A stretch of 64,000 nt of DNA from Phorcus lineatus (Eukaryota > Mollusca > Gastropoda > Trochida > Trochidae): NCBI GenBank assembly GCA_921293015.1, contig OV121086.1, forward strand, positions 46,331,402-46,395,401, written 5' to 3'. The notes under the pieces are model-generated. The model did not search any database. It saw nothing but the letters and a program-made list of their open reading frames with translations, and was not told the origin of the DNA. Positions 29,301 through 41,387 of the stretch are shown piece by piece. Each line of letters opens with the position of its first letter. Position 1 is the stretch's first letter. A program made the translations under genes and the position numbers.

Positions 29301-32300
29301 ACACACTTTGTTTACGACATGAATGCCTAGTTATTAGTATTTCCTTAGGCACAAGTGTCGTTAACATAGTATGTCATGGGCACGAATATGATATTCTGTT
29401 TATTACCGAAGTCGCGAAATCAAAGGAAATTATGAAAATCAACCTCCAAGCATAGGCAGTTTACCCGCCGTCATCACATTTGGAAGGCAACGTCATAGGC
29501 GAACTGTGATGTCACAAGGAAAAAGTGATATGCGCTGGGGCATCATATGAAGAAAATTAAACCCAACATGATTGCCCTCGTAGGTTATAAAACCACTTTC
29601 AATTATAGTATGATGATATCAATAGTCCATATTTTAGCATTAAGTCCTTCCTGCAGAGCAAGCTCACAGTTAAAATGCCAGGGTGACTCAATGTTCTTTC
29701 CAGGCAAGTGCATTGTACAAATGAAATATTTCACAGAGGTATTGGGATCAAATGCGTTAAATATCCATTCCTGATATTTCCATTCTAAATTACAGTACAA
29801 TTAATTGTTACCCAATTGATTAAAATGGGCCAGACAGGAAAATGATGCCAAATTTTTTTTACAATTTCTAGCTTGTAGATTGCAGCAAGCAGCTCTACAT
29901 AAGAAATATCCTATCCTATCTATTACGGAAGGATAGTCATAAAGCGGGAATCAACCCTGCAATACCATCGTAGATATTCGTCATTGAACTAGCAAACCAG
30001 CAAACTAGCCGACCCTGGGTGAAACATGATAGCCAAAAGTTTGGCTCAGCAGAAACAAAAAGCCCAACTAACCTGTGCTGTAACCGCATGCACAACTGTG
30101 GCCTGTGTTCCGTCTGGCAGCGTCACAACAGAATTCCCTGAAGGTCCTGTATCAATGTGTATGATGGACACGGTCCCGTCAGGGTTGTTGATGGTCTGGA
30201 CCATGGTTCCCTGGTAGTGGGAGGCAGCGTGAGGCTGAGGCTGACTTGTCCCCTCGTCGTTAAACACGTGTAGCAGATCCTCACGGCCATGATGCTTGTA
30301 GCAGTTCTTCACGATGGTACGTAGGGCTTCTGTCCAAGATACCTACACACAGGTAGAGATGATCGTGTAGAAAGTTTAAGATATCACAAATATTTGAAAA
30401 ACTTTTGAAGATAATTAAAAGGGCATCTGTCCATGCTACCAACATAACAGACAAAATATTTTTGAAGAATGTTGAGAAAAGGAGGATCTTGAACGGATCA
30501 GTGCACATTATTGAATCTAGGGTATCTAGGGCCCTGATACCTATAAAGCATAAAGTATCACACCATTTTGAGAGCCAATTTCTGAATTAGCATATCTGAC
30601 TTAAACAATATACTCTGTGTGACTTTAAATTTAAGCGTGGATCATACATACCCTCTTCTTGTCTTCTTCACTGCGAGCGTCGCTGCGAACATTAGCCCAA
30701 GGGAGATCACTGGGCCACCATACCGGCCGACACTCTGCCTTGCCCCAGCCTGGCTTGCTCCGACCAGTGGAGTACTTCAACATCTCGGGGATAAAGTTAC
30801 GCAACTGCGCCTACAGTAGATATTCAAATCTTATGATTTTTAAAGAAGCAATTCATAAGTTGAACTTTCAATAAATATATATATCACAAATAGCATGTTG
30901 TGTATCTGTACATATTTTGTTTTTTGAAAGTTGATACCTTAGCTTACTCAGTAATTGATTGTAATTTGAAGTTTAAGGCATCAAACTAATATTTTCATGT
31001 ATAATAAAAGGAATTCCACTGAGAGAGTCTGTAATATATTGAAATGATACCTTGCTGTACAACAATACATTACAAAGTTAATTTGAATCAGGAAATCCAG
31101 ATTTCGATATTGACCAAAGTATCCTACAATTTGTAACTGGCAAGCCCTTAGCCTATGGATATTAAACATCTTCATTTGTTTTTGTTCCTTAAACCTTTTC
31201 ATACACTTCAAAATAGCTTTGAAGATGAACTGATGCCATGGCATTATGAAACTTTGCATTGAGTGAAACATCAAAGTGGAGGACCATTTCTCTGGAAATA
31301 ATTAACCAGCTATGATTTAATTCAAATGTCTTCAAATGTAAGATATCTGATTTTTGAGCATTAATGTAAAAGCAAAAGTCGGACAGATGGGAGAGGACAA
31401 TCACTGGTGTACATACCTGAGTCATCTTGTCCACCTGTGTAGGTATACCATCAATAACGAGGAGGGGCAGCTCATGCAGGTGGGAGGTCTCTATCTGGGA
31501 CTGGGGGGCTTGCTCCTGGAGGGACGACTCCAGCTCCTGGGTGATCATACCGCGACAGTTCCGCACCTGTACAACATTGTAAAACATATGTTTATTGCTT
31601 GTTGGTTCTCACTTGACATTCACAGAGAAAAGATAAGCGAAACGTAACAATTTTGAGGATTTTTTTCCTAAATACTGCAAATCGTTAACATTTGACCTAA
31701 TGACATGAATCTCTACAGGATTCTGTCAGATCATACATCATAGAAGTGATAACCCATTGTAAAAGACTGGGGAGTGAATCAATTAATTGATTTTAATCAG
31801 ATTGACCTGACTCTTAACTTTCCAGGAAAGATTATATACAAGAGATTACACTTCTTCGTCAAATTTTCAAAAGATTCTATTGTTTTTCCTAAAGGTTATA
31901 TACTAGAGAAAACAGATCCTTACTCACTAGATGTGCATGACATTTTAGCATTTCTAAATTTGTAACATTCTCTCCCAAGGTTTTTTAATCTATTTCATGT
32001 GATAACTGCCACACAGATGAATATTGTTTGGACTAAAGTTACAAATAAACACATACGACACTTTCTAGAGGCTGAGAGCCGAACACTTTGAAGGAGGAGC
32101 CGGTCTGTGTTGGTTTGCCCGGGGTGCAGCACAAGACGACGGCCTGCTGTCCCACTCGGGTTGTGTACTCCTCTATTGTACTCTTTAGCTTCCTGCAACA
32201 CCAGCAGCAAACAGTGTTCAACAACTAATAACATAATTGATCCTAACTCTACGGGTAAATTGGTGATTTACTAGAAACCAAATTAGACAATTCTTATGAG

Positions 32301-33701
32301 GTAGTGATTTCTAATATTGTGTAGAGTTCTTATAGACTTATTTATTTGATTGCCTTGATGAAGGTTTCACACTTTATTATCAATATATGGTATGTTCACA
32401 AACCCTTAGTTCGTCAGTTTTTATTTTGTACTGAATTCTTGCAGTTTTTACTAATCAATATGGGTACCATATGTCGTCAAACATAATTTAGGTCTACTAT
32501 CTATATGTACATTAACATAACCAACATCTTGAAAGATAATGTAATCAATAGGAAAAGAATGCTTTGTTGAACATAACCAAACAACCAAGCCGGAAATAGA
32601 ACCCAGGGGTTAAGGGTAACATTGAGAAATAAGGCAATTCTTTCCAAAACTGAACAATAGTTCTTTTACAACTTTAATAGCATTACAAATAACTTATAAT
32701 GAATAAGCACATATGAACATTGATGAAACATGAAAACATTGAGATCTAGGAAAATGGCATGCTCATGTATTCATGGAATTTCAATCAAAGTGAAAGAAAG
32801 TATCTGTACCTCAGTAGTCTGGTCTGCTGACGTTTCCTGCGTGAAGGATTGGTTTCAAACTGGTGTGGATGGCCCTTCTTCTTGCCTGTTGCTATGGCAG
32901 CAGCAGCCGCAATACCAACCGGTCCTGTCACAGACGTTCACATCCTTACTAACTTTACTTATACATCTTCACAGTCAAAAGTTTAAAGTCTTTGATAAAA
33001 TGGAAGTTATTTCCCTAAGAATACTGTCCTCAAGACTATTCTCATAACCATTCGTCCTTTCTGAAACATTATCATTACAGTATCTTTTGTTGAAACTAGA
33101 GAGTGCTTATTGCAAAGATTTTATAAAGTAAGACCATTCCAAGTATGTTACTAACATTGTTAGGAAATAACTAATTAATTAACTACAATTGCAGGCAATA
33201 TTTCATTTTTTTAGATACATTCATGATGAAATCACCGACATTGCTGATTTTCACTGCATTTCTTTTTGACAGCGTACCTAAAAATCTCTTGAACAGAGTT
33301 GACAGTGATCCCCCTGTCCTAGCATCAAAACGATTTTCTAATTTTTTTGCACCATAGAGATAGAAAATGGGTCATACTTTAATCATAGCTGGAGAACCTT
33401 TTTAAGTTGTAATTGGCGAGAATCATCTGAGTTAACTGCAGACAACCTTGCAATTGCAAGCTGGGATTTTTATCTAAAATGTCAACATTTATCTTATCTA
33501 TATTTCTCAAATACACAAATATATACCTGCAGCAGCAAGCTGAGCCGTGACATCGTCTGTGACAGTGCCCTGTAGAAGATCTGACGCGTCATACCCACTC
33601 TCCTGTGAGCTGGCGTCACTCTCGTCGTCCTCTATAATACCACTCATCTGTGTTGTCATCGCCAGGTTGCCCCCGATAGACGACATACCCGAGTGATTCA
33701 T
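23306..33701 (-). CDS. NRF1: nuclear respiratory factor 1 (NRF1 / Drosophila erect wing family)
   Basis: Eight coding exons, 5' to 3' on the minus strand: 33701-33527, 32924-32810, 32192-32057, 31566-31417, 30810-30652, 30342-30073, 29257-29053, 23481-23306. All join in frame to 461 aa (human NRF1 is about 503). Seen: an acidic Ser-rich N-terminus ('DESDASSQESGYDASD'), 'AAAGPVGIAAAAAIATGKKK', a basic NLS-like 'NPSRRKRQQTRLLRKLK', then the DNA-binding/dimerisation domain with 'EEYTTRVGQQAVVLC', 'VDKMTQAQLRNFIPEMLKYS', 'GWGKAECRPVWWPSDLPWAN' and 'KNCYKHHGREDLLHVF'. A Gln/Thr/Val-rich activation region follows, with 'NNPDGTVSIIHIDTG' and 'IPASMYQTVASSMG' near the end. Family role: a nuclear homodimeric activator binding GCGCA-type palindromes in promoters for mitochondrial and growth genes. 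The start at 33701 is the first Met after an acceptor at 33717. Confidence 0.96.
24190..24392 (+). promoter_or_regulatory. weak candidate plus-strand promoter/non-coding exon
   Basis: CpG-containing island within AT-rich intron, ending in 'aaacaaag|gtaagtaaag' (24392/24393), a near-consensus 5' splice site on the plus strand. No start codon or coding frame is linked. An antisense or non-coding transcript within NRF1 is possible. Confidence 0.2.
25740..25905 (-). repeat. tRNA-like SINE fragment
   Basis: On the minus strand the stretch at about 25870-25895 reads 'ggatagcgcagcagttagcg' then 'tgttgggct', a tRNA-like 5' half with a Pol III A-box. A possible weak B-box 'ggttct' lies about 100 bp downstream. 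The divergence suggests an old SINE rather than a working tRNA gene. Confidence 0.45.
26570..26607. repeat. 38-bp perfect palindrome
   Basis: 'agggaccttatatacatat' is followed exactly by its reverse complement. The flanks carry 'ttctacc' on both sides (26563-26569 and 26609-26615), like a 7-bp target duplication. Confidence 0.9.
28529..28644 (-). other. candidate first coding exon of an unidentified nested gene
   Basis: Minus strand: 'aacATGGCTGC' begins a 38-codon open stretch (MAALAEFACGRIL...), ending at a strong donor 'atgcctg|gtaagaatt'. Upstream (to about 28.76 kb) is CpG-rich with TGCGCA cores; the ATG sits in a YY1-like AACATGGCTGC context. I do not recognise the peptide. The next plausible minus-strand exons (for example about 27199-27270 and before 26356) do not continue this frame. 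It could be a non-coding first exon, an unannotated gene inside NRF1, or an alternative NRF1 promoter. Confidence 0.3.
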
Positions 33702-33717
33702 CCTGCCAGCTGATCAC

Positions 33718-36700
33718 CTGTATATAATAATAGAAGTTCTTTCATTAATGATATCCATATGTGAGATAAAGCCAATGAAATTAATTACTTGATTTAGGGA
33801 TTTTTTGGAGGCAAAAGTCTACTGGCAGCAATAATAGAAACTATGATCAAGCTAAAACCAAAAATGACCTGAAAGTTTTCAGGTAACCCCAACAAGTACA
33901 GATTTGATCCCCCAAAAATTATTTTAACATATCTGTAGTAAATTAGATGTTCTCCTTCTTCAAAATTTGACAATGTAATTAATGGAACTTTCTTTAAGGA
34001 TTAATTTTCTTCAGCTGTATACAATAATTCTTTATCCTTCTTTAAATTTGTGAAAATTTCCCTTGATAAAAACTTTACAGCTTTTTTTGGATTTGAGATG
34101 AGGTAAATATTTTATTTGAAAGCAAAAGACAAATTCGCATTGGAAGACAGCATCTTGAATCAAATTCTGACATGCAGGTGATATTTTCATTCTTTGCATA
34201 AAATAATTTTAAAAAGTTACGGAATTTCAAATATATATTTAGTTCGTGCAGTTACATCCCACTTTGTACTAATGCGTTTACTTGGAACAAAATGACTGAT
34301 GCCAGAGTTTGCTGATAATAAGTTTGACTAGAAGTATTATGAACTTCTGGAGAAATTGGACACACAAATTCAGAGTGGCCCTGTGATAGGGGACTGCTAT
34401 CTATTTTATTTCAAACAATTCATGTAGTGTAATTCTCGTCTAACTATTTACGTTATCACATCAGTTGCTGAGTAATACTTGACACTGAAATCACAATATT
34501 TTTTCACAAATAAAATGTGAAATTAAAACTTAAGTCTCAATACTATATATATATAACTATATAAAAAAAATTCAACATCAAATTACACATTTTCAATTGC
34601 TTTCTTTTTTCCTTATCAACAAGTAACAAAAGTGGTTGAATGAACAACATAGTATACATTATTGGTTTAATCATGCCAATCTTTTTTCCTGGTGTCATTG
34701 GCCAAAGTCAAGTTATAAAGGCTAAAGTTCACTAGAACTTAAATGATGTCAGTTTACAGAATAACGAGTCGTATTGATAATAATTCATTTGACACACAAA
34801 ATATCATTATCAACCTATTAAACGCCCAGGGTGATATGCTAAAAATATTCAAGGGTGGGTTTTTTTCATGTTATCTTGTGTGCTTTTTACAATGTAATTT
34901 AGATTCGTTATTCATGATTTCAAAACATTTGTGTTTCCTCTTTAATGTACAGTATAATAGCTCCATCTTGGGTTTTGGTATTAAAGGTCCACAGGGTATG
35001 TTGTTGGGGTCAAATATGTCAAACTTGGTGTTATTTCATTGACAACAAGTGGTTGTTTCTGAAAATTATCATCCCAATGCTTATCAGCTAGTGTAGTGAC
35101 AATAAAAGGAAAAAAGGTCTATACTTATGATCGAAAACCGGACAGTGGCACATGCAAATGACTCAAGCGTAATTTTGGAAACTTATTCATTGCAGACAAA
35201 ACGAGAAATTGTGTTGGTTTTGCTTAGTAGATTATTTAACTAATTATATGTAAATGGGAAGCAGAATTTCGACTTCTTAAAATTTATATTGCTGATTTTA
35301 ATTAACAATCAAAAACAAGTAAACAGTGATTGGGAAAGGTAGGGGCCACATGCAATTTTGCACATTTGAAGGAAAAATGGCCCATTCAAATTAGAAATTT
35401 TACCATTGCTCCAAGGGGAATGGCCCATTCAAAATTCTGAAAATGACTAAAAGCCCTGAAAATGGCCCATTGTCAAAGGTGTCACAGTCTTTCCCAATCG
35501 ATGAGTTAATGTCATAATTTTGGTATGTAAGAGATAAAGATATAAATTTAGATAAACGATTTGAACTTAACTCAGGTCAAATCTATATGTTGGCTGTATT
35601 TAAGCCACATACAAAATTCATGAATCATACTCTATATTACTTTAAATATTATACTATTACGCTGTCAAGTTGAAGCACAAGGCAAAAGATATGTAGCTTT
35701 TAACTCATCTTATTTTTATTTCTCCTATATAAACATAAATTTGGTGAATTAATTCGGTCAAGAATAAAAAATCCTCAACCAGGGCCACTGTCAGTGAGGT
35801 CATAACAATACAGTTGTTTACATCATGGAACATCATTTACACATGCAAAAACAGGGCCTTCTTTGCCGAAAACTGGTAGAATCCCTCATCAGAATTGTAA
35901 TCAATATCATTGTAATATTGGGAAAATTACCATTCACAGTTACTGCCGACTTTGTTGTGGGAAGTGAAGGCAGATTTATCAATACTTGAATTAGTAGTAG
36001 GAGTTGCTTATACAGGCGTAGTCGTTTACTGAGAATCTTTTGATCAAATTCCTATTGTGTAAAGTTATGGTGAGAGCTTTCCAAATCCACATTTACCCAA
36101 GGCGACTCCTGCAGGCACAAATCACACTTTATTGATACTAAGTAGGATATTTTTTCACCTTAATAGGAACCCCAAACAAACCCCCCACCCCATGGGATCC
36201 CTCTGATAGCTTTGCATTATAAAGGGTTACACAACATAATGTAAGTGCACACTTGATACAGTTTGATATTTTGACACCATTTACTCTGCCAGTTTGTCAA
36301 GGTGGTAATGATTAAAGCTTTAACTTGAGCAATCTTTAAAATGGCAGTGAATAGTTTAAATCCATCTCAACAATTTCAATTGATTATTTTTTTCAACCAG
36401 AATTAGAGTTGCAAGATAATGTGTACTGTGTAGTATTTCCTACCAAGAGTGAATTGATGTCATGAATAAATTTCTAAAACTTATGAAAGCAGTATCAGTT
36501 TCATAGAAAGTTATTGATTCCAACTTGAGGTATTTTGAAAATGCATCATTTTTTAGTTATTTTAAAGGAGAATCAAAATATGTCCCATTTATATCTAGTA
36601 ATAAAGTTCATTAGGCCGTCGCCTAGTCTCAAAAACAAGTTCCAGAATAGATATCTAGGATTGATCCCAATAAAATAATCAATTTGAGTCTTGGCATTAG

Positions 36701-37402
36701 ATCTACCTCATTGATTTGTCAAAAGGTAGTAGATATAATTTATTTATTTACATACAATGTGTATTTCAGCAGCATTCATTTATTAAGTTCTATTCCTGTC
36801 TGAGTGACTTTACGGCCAGTATTTTTGGATGGAAAACTAAGATGTCGGTGTTGATGCATTATGATAATGGCCGACATGGAAGCAGGACCCATGTTCATCG
36901 TGTAAACATTATTTTAAATATGTTATTTCATGCAAATGGGGTATTTAAGGGTCATATTCGATCGCGCTGGGTGATTTCTGAATGTGTCGTCTGCATTTTC
37001 TACCAGCAGCGCACATCATGGTGCGCAAACGGGTATGGGAACATTGCTGTGCGACTGCGCTTGAGCGTGCGCGGAGTGAATGGACATTCCTTTCCAGACG
37101 AACTCAGTGTTTCCCTTAATTTTGGAGGTTTTATTCGCTTTATTATGTGCCGCAACATTTATTTTCATACGTGATTTGCAAGGTATCATTCATAAAAATT
37201 AGTCTGTACGTTCGAAAAAAATGATTGCATTGAGAAAAACATTTCTGGACCGTCGATAAGAACGTATCGAAGGCCTCCCTAGCCGACATGTTGGTTTTAT
37301 AACCCACCCTCTGCGTCTGCGCAACTTCTGAGTCTTGTGTTTTCTTTTCCAGAGCAATAAGAAACGATATTTGGAGACTAATGGCGATGGACAGAGCTTA
37401 CC
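33718..37402 (-). other. NRF1 5' intron
   Basis: No coding exon supported. It holds a GC-richer, CpG-containing patch at about 36.95-37.10 kb with repeated GCGC/TGCGCA cores, and a small repeat (about 35328-35503) with 'attgggaaag' and 'ctttcccaat' at its ends. Longer open frames here (for example 36716-37174 on the plus strand) lack splice logic or recognisable domains. Confidence 0.4.
35328..35503. repeat. small repeat with inverted ends
   Basis: Begins 'tgattgggaaag' and ends 'ctttcccaatcga', with 'aatggcccatt' motifs repeated inside three times. It could be a MITE; no clear target duplication seen. Confidence 0.35.
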
Positions 37403-37560
37403 TGTACAGTACCAACATACTAGAATGTCAATTGATCACATATTAAACGCAATTTAGCTAAAATACCCACCAATATCCGTGTAGTTCGAGCCAATATCGA
37501 TGTATCCTTACGCGGTGGTCGCCTGAGTGTTGCCTAAACAATTCGTCATCCGCAACCAAA
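37403..37560 (-). promoter_or_regulatory. candidate NRF1 non-coding first exon and promoter
   Basis: The first NRF1 coding exon is preceded by a splice acceptor (33718-33719), so a 5' exon is needed upstream. At 37402/37403 the minus strand reads 'ctgtacag|gtaagc', a strong donor. Upstream sequence (to about 37.56 kb) is richer in CpG than its surroundings. Joining this exon gives a short upstream frame that stops just before the NRF1 start. The TSS position is inference. Confidence 0.4.
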
Positions 37561-38633
37561 GAGAGGTCCACAAAACATTCCAAAAGGATTAAAATTAAGA
37601 CATTTCATTATCAATTCTTCGATAAACAACGATTTGGGAAATTTTATTACAGTCTGATTTGTTAATTTTAGACTTTGTACATGTTATTAGTGATGGCTAA
37701 CTTTAATCAACTTTACGTAGGCCTAGAACGGTTTTGGGATTATTGATTAATACGACCGCAGAAGGCCTAGTATGCCTGTGCAAGTGAAACATATATAAGT
37801 AGATCTACTGTCGTATGTTTCCACGAGATCCTAACATTTGTCACGCGACTGTGTGTTGCTATTCGCTGTACATAGCATCCGAGTTTGTTGTGATGTTTGC
37901 GCTAGTCGATAGTGTTTTAATTGAGAGAGCTTTAGCCTAATGTTGTAGAAAAAGGGCATATTTTAGGCCAGCGCGAAAAGAAATTGTTAAAATAATTCCA
38001 CGTGATCGTAGGCCTATTTAGAAAATTTGTTGGAAATATATTAGCTAACAGTGATGTAGGCCTATGGAAGCGTTTACGATCGAAACACAACACTTCCAAA
38101 AACTAACATCATCTTTCAATATTTGCCACTTCTGCCATAATGTAGCCTACGAATAATATTGTTGTATTGAAAAAAAACCCCGATAAAACATATACACATT
38201 AAAAAACTAAAATAATGGTCTACACATTTTGATTATTTGTATTGGTATAATTATAATGTGTTAATGGAAAAACACAAAGTAGCGCATATGAAGGTCTTAT
38301 ACTAGTAACTATCTAACCGATTTGGCAAAATATATGGGCCATAATGACGAAGGACCTATATGGTATATGTATATTAATACATATTATCACACGTGGGCCT
38401 AAGTGGAACGGGACAATAACACTATACACTTAGAAGAGAAATCTTCTACCCAATACCAATTCCTGTGAACAATAATAACTGATACATTCTTCATATGTGC
38501 ACATATCACTTTTGCTTAGCAACCACTGTAGGCCTAACTGATCGAGTTACCGTATTTATGGACATATTCATGCGATACAGGTAGAATATAAGTGTCAATG
38601 AAAAGAGCCTTCAGTATGCCTACTCTTAAAAAT

Positions 38634-38747
38634 GTGCCACATGACTAATGCCTTTTAGAAAACTCTTGCAGAGTGGTGTGCAACCCTTGCTCTCGCTCGT
38701 GAAACAAAACCAAAGTCACATGGTACAATTTCTCGGGTAATAATCTC
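38634..38747. repeat. foldback element, diverged copy
   Basis: Aligns with the better-preserved element at 39306-39455: a degraded 'gtgtgtcatatgac' arm, the middle 'ctctcgctcgtgaaacaaaa' and the end 'ctcgggtaataat'. Confidence 0.55.
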
Positions 38748-39305
38748 TGTGCAATACCGTTAGATCTATATGTATGACGCTAATACGATGACATAGTCAT
38801 GATGTCGCAGCGGTTATGTTGTCGTCACAACTGTATGCAAGTCGCTAGATTACTGTGGTAGATTGTATGAAAAACAAAATATGTAAATCTTCTCCGAGTA
38901 ATGTTATTTTACTTTACACATGAATTATTTCCTACCCAACTGTTCTTCGCTGTTTTCATGCAATATAATACACTTGTATAAACTTGTAATGATTTGTGAG
39001 AATGTTAATTGCCGATATATTGGGGCATAAACAGTCACATAGTTTACATATGTGAACATGTGCTAATATCACTTTGCCCAGCAACGATTGTTTCAACACG
39101 AGTTCCCTTAATTCGTATCATTACCCATATGGTTATTCATAAGCGGTAACATATTTTTAATATGAGCACATGTGCACATATCACTATTGCCTAACAGCGA
39201 TTGTCTAAGCCCGAGTTTTGTTCTTGACGTCACTGTAGTCGGAAGGGAAGGAAGCGGTTTTCTGAATATTTCCATGCGTTTGAAATGGAGTAGAATCGGT
39301 ACTAA

Positions 39306-39455
39306 AGAAATTATTATCCTCGGAAGTGTGTCATATGACTTTTACGAAACTCGTGCGAATTTGTGTATAACCCTCGCTGTCGCTCGGGTAATAAAACAAT
39401 TCACACTTGTTTCGTACAAGTCATATGACACACTTCCTCGGGTAATAATTTCAAT
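39306..39455. repeat. foldback element with cgggtaataatttc ends
   Basis: The left arm 'gaaattattatcctcggaag' continues through 'tgtgtcatatgac', and the right arm is its near-perfect reverse complement ('gtcatatgacacacttcctc' then 'gggtaataatttc'). The inner loop holds 'ccctcgctgtcgctcgggta'. It is non-coding and MITE-like. Confidence 0.75.
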
Positions 39456-39690
39456 TTATTACCTACGAGGGCATTCATATCGGTGTTCATATTTTTAATA
39501 CGATTCCCAAAGGCAAAATATCACTTTATCATTGTGAACTACTAATATTAAACGGCCAGTTCGATTACGTTTTCAGCGATAAGCTTATGCTGCTAACGAA
39601 GCTATTTTTAGATACAGTGCGTCAGCAGTTAAGTAGATCTATAAATAGAATGAGAAAAGTCCCTTCCCATAATGCAACGCTGCATGTTTT

Positions 39691-39866
39691 CACAACATGG
39701 CGACAATCACGTTTGTGTCAGCGTGTCGAATGGGTCTGAGGGGTGATGCGGGGTACTTGGTCATGTGCCAGTGTCAAAAGAGAAGGGACATTGTGACATG
39801 TCCACGAATCAATCAAAATGAACATATAAATACAGATGACCATGCGTTTTTTCCTCAATTTCGATC
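39691..39866 (+). promoter_or_regulatory. candidate TSS and leader of the CXC exon
   Basis: 'acaacATGGCGACAATC' at 39692-39708 resembles the YY1/initiator motif found just after many animal start sites. The ATG at 39697 opens an 80-codon frame that overlaps the CXC start (39867) in another frame, so it would act as an overlapping upstream ORF. Confidence 0.3.
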
Positions 39867-40034
39867 ATGGCGAGCTGTCAGTGCAACAACACTTGTTCTC
39901 GGTCAGGAAAACGTGGATCATGTCCTTGTAAGCAGATGAAGAGATATTGCAGCGATCTATGTCAGTGTGGTCATTTACTTCCGTGTACAAACCGCGAAGA
40001 TCAACCGATTGACGGCGACCTGTCCTTTGCGGAG
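39867..40034 (+). CDS. Cys-rich CXC-domain exon (tesmin/TSO1-like)
   Basis: 56 codons from ATG to a strong donor (GCGGAG|gtaagt). The pattern 'CQCNNTCSRSGKRGSCPC' followed by 'YCSDLCQCG' and 'LPCTNRED' matches the spacing of one CXC/CRC repeat, a zinc-binding motif that contacts DNA in tesmin/LIN54-type proteins. Here a single repeat forms almost the whole exon. Single CXC repeats are also common in lineage-specific and transposon-derived invertebrate genes. The exon ends in phase 0, whereas the P2RX7_C-like exon downstream needs one borrowed base, so the direct join is out of frame; a middle exon, an alternative donor, or two separate genes remain open. Confidence 0.6.
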
Positions 40035-41028
40035 GTAAGTGCGGCGAGTCTTTCTTCCAGAAAACATTACCTTGTTCACAAGAATCATAATATAATTATC
40101 TACTATGAAGGTGGTCCCTATTATCGTGGGTCTTATTGCGTCACATGTATATTTCCCTCTAAATGAGTACAATCTAAATATTGTTTCTTGTTTTTAAGCT
40201 CTGCACATATATCCTTCCAAAATATGTTAATTAAACTTCTATCTATGGAAAATATAATTTTTGACATAAATATAAAAATTCTTATCTGTGTTATGTATTT
40301 TATCTGAAGTGTTCCTATTATCAAGGTAATTAATATATAATTAATAATTTATTCTCTGTAGATATAATCACCAATGTAAGATTATTATTTACAAACTGAA
40401 TATAAATTGATTTGAAATAAGGATATTAAAAACAATATTTGCAAACCTGTAACAAAAAAATCCTAATAGAAATACTCCTCCTCGTAGTTTTACTGAGCAG
40501 CCATTTTTGATAAGTGATTTGAACACTATCTTAACAAAATGCTGTTCTTTAACAATAAAAGTACATATAAAATATTTGTTACATTGCTCGTGAAAAGTGA
40601 GATCCTTGTTTTCACATTTATTGTACCTATAAAATGAAAAGAGAATGTTGCAATCTATTTTGAGATCATTAGTAACCTATTTTGATATAACGAAAAGGTC
40701 ATAATTTTAGGATTTGGGTCTTATTTTCGAAATAAAAGTAATTCTTTATTCAACATCTTTGAAACCATCAATACATTTTCCTTTCATATTTTTCTGTTTG
40801 TTACCTATCAAACTATTTAAATACAAAATAGAAAAACTCTCAGACAACATTTCGTGAAGACAGGATCGTTTTTTAATTAATTGCAAATGAAGTGAATGCT
40901 TCATGAAGGAAAATGAAACTCAACATTTCAGATCACTAAAAATGTGAGAAAATATTACTCAAAATTAAAAAAAAAAGTTTTTGAATGCCTCAGTATTTAG
41001 TTTATTCATCTATGATGTGCTTTGCCAG
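40035..41028 (+). other. putative intron between CXC and P2RX7_C exons
   Basis: Very AT-rich, with clear GT and AG ends. No intermediate exon was recognised that would repair the reading phase. Confidence 0.4.
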
Positions 41029-41387
41029 TTAGGTGGTGTCATTGTGGGAATTGCAAGCCAATGCCCACAGAAGCCGAGAACAGGTGTTGTGTAAAGAGGG
41101 GAGGACAGTGTGTTACAACTAAAGAAAAGTTCAATCGTGTTGTTATGGATGAAGATGTTCTCGACGCAGCCGGAGCCTACAGGAACGATTTATATGCCTA
41201 CGACCATGTGAGAAATAATCGTATGTTTCGACACACAGCATACAGACAATTCATCCTGATGACATACGGTGTTTTGCGTGCTGGACAAAGGAAAGTTGTC
41301 CCTTCATGCGTGGTTTTAGCAATCAGACAACGTTACCCCTCTACAGATGGACAATACACAGGCTTTCGTTCAGCGCCTCTTATTTAA
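41029..41387 (+). CDS. P2RX7_C-like (P2X7 intracellular-type) domain exon
   Basis: Follows an acceptor 'tttgccag' (41021-41028) and runs 'RWCHCGNCKPMPTEAENRCC' to 'QRYPSTDGQYTGFRSAPLI' and stop TAA (41385-41387). WCxCGNC..MPT..E..CC, the central 'CV/F..VV.' block, the 'FRHTAYRQFILMTYG' stretch, 'RKVVPSCVVLAIRQRYP' and 'GQYTGF' are hallmarks of the Cys-rich cytosolic ballast domain of P2X7. In molluscs and fish this domain occurs in many small proteins without the channel part; no transmembrane segment is seen here. Its job outside P2X7 is not established to my knowledge. It is the likely last exon of a gene that begins upstream, perhaps at 39867. Confidence 0.7.

Larger units (their letters stand above)
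37561..39690. other. intergenic, repeat-rich
   Basis: No gene supported. It contains two foldback copies (38634-38747, 39306-39455) and three or more related short repeats built around 'cacatatcact...gccnaacagcgattg' (about 38495, 39060, 39170). Confidence 0.5.

Noticed and set aside
36716..37174. 152-codon plus-strand open frame
   Set aside because: Lies in the NRF1 5' region, composition changes midway at a CpG patch, no domain, no splice context; probably random.
39697..39939. 80-codon frame starting MATITF
   Set aside because: Overlaps the CXC start in another frame, which has the clear domain; better seen as an upstream ORF than a gene.
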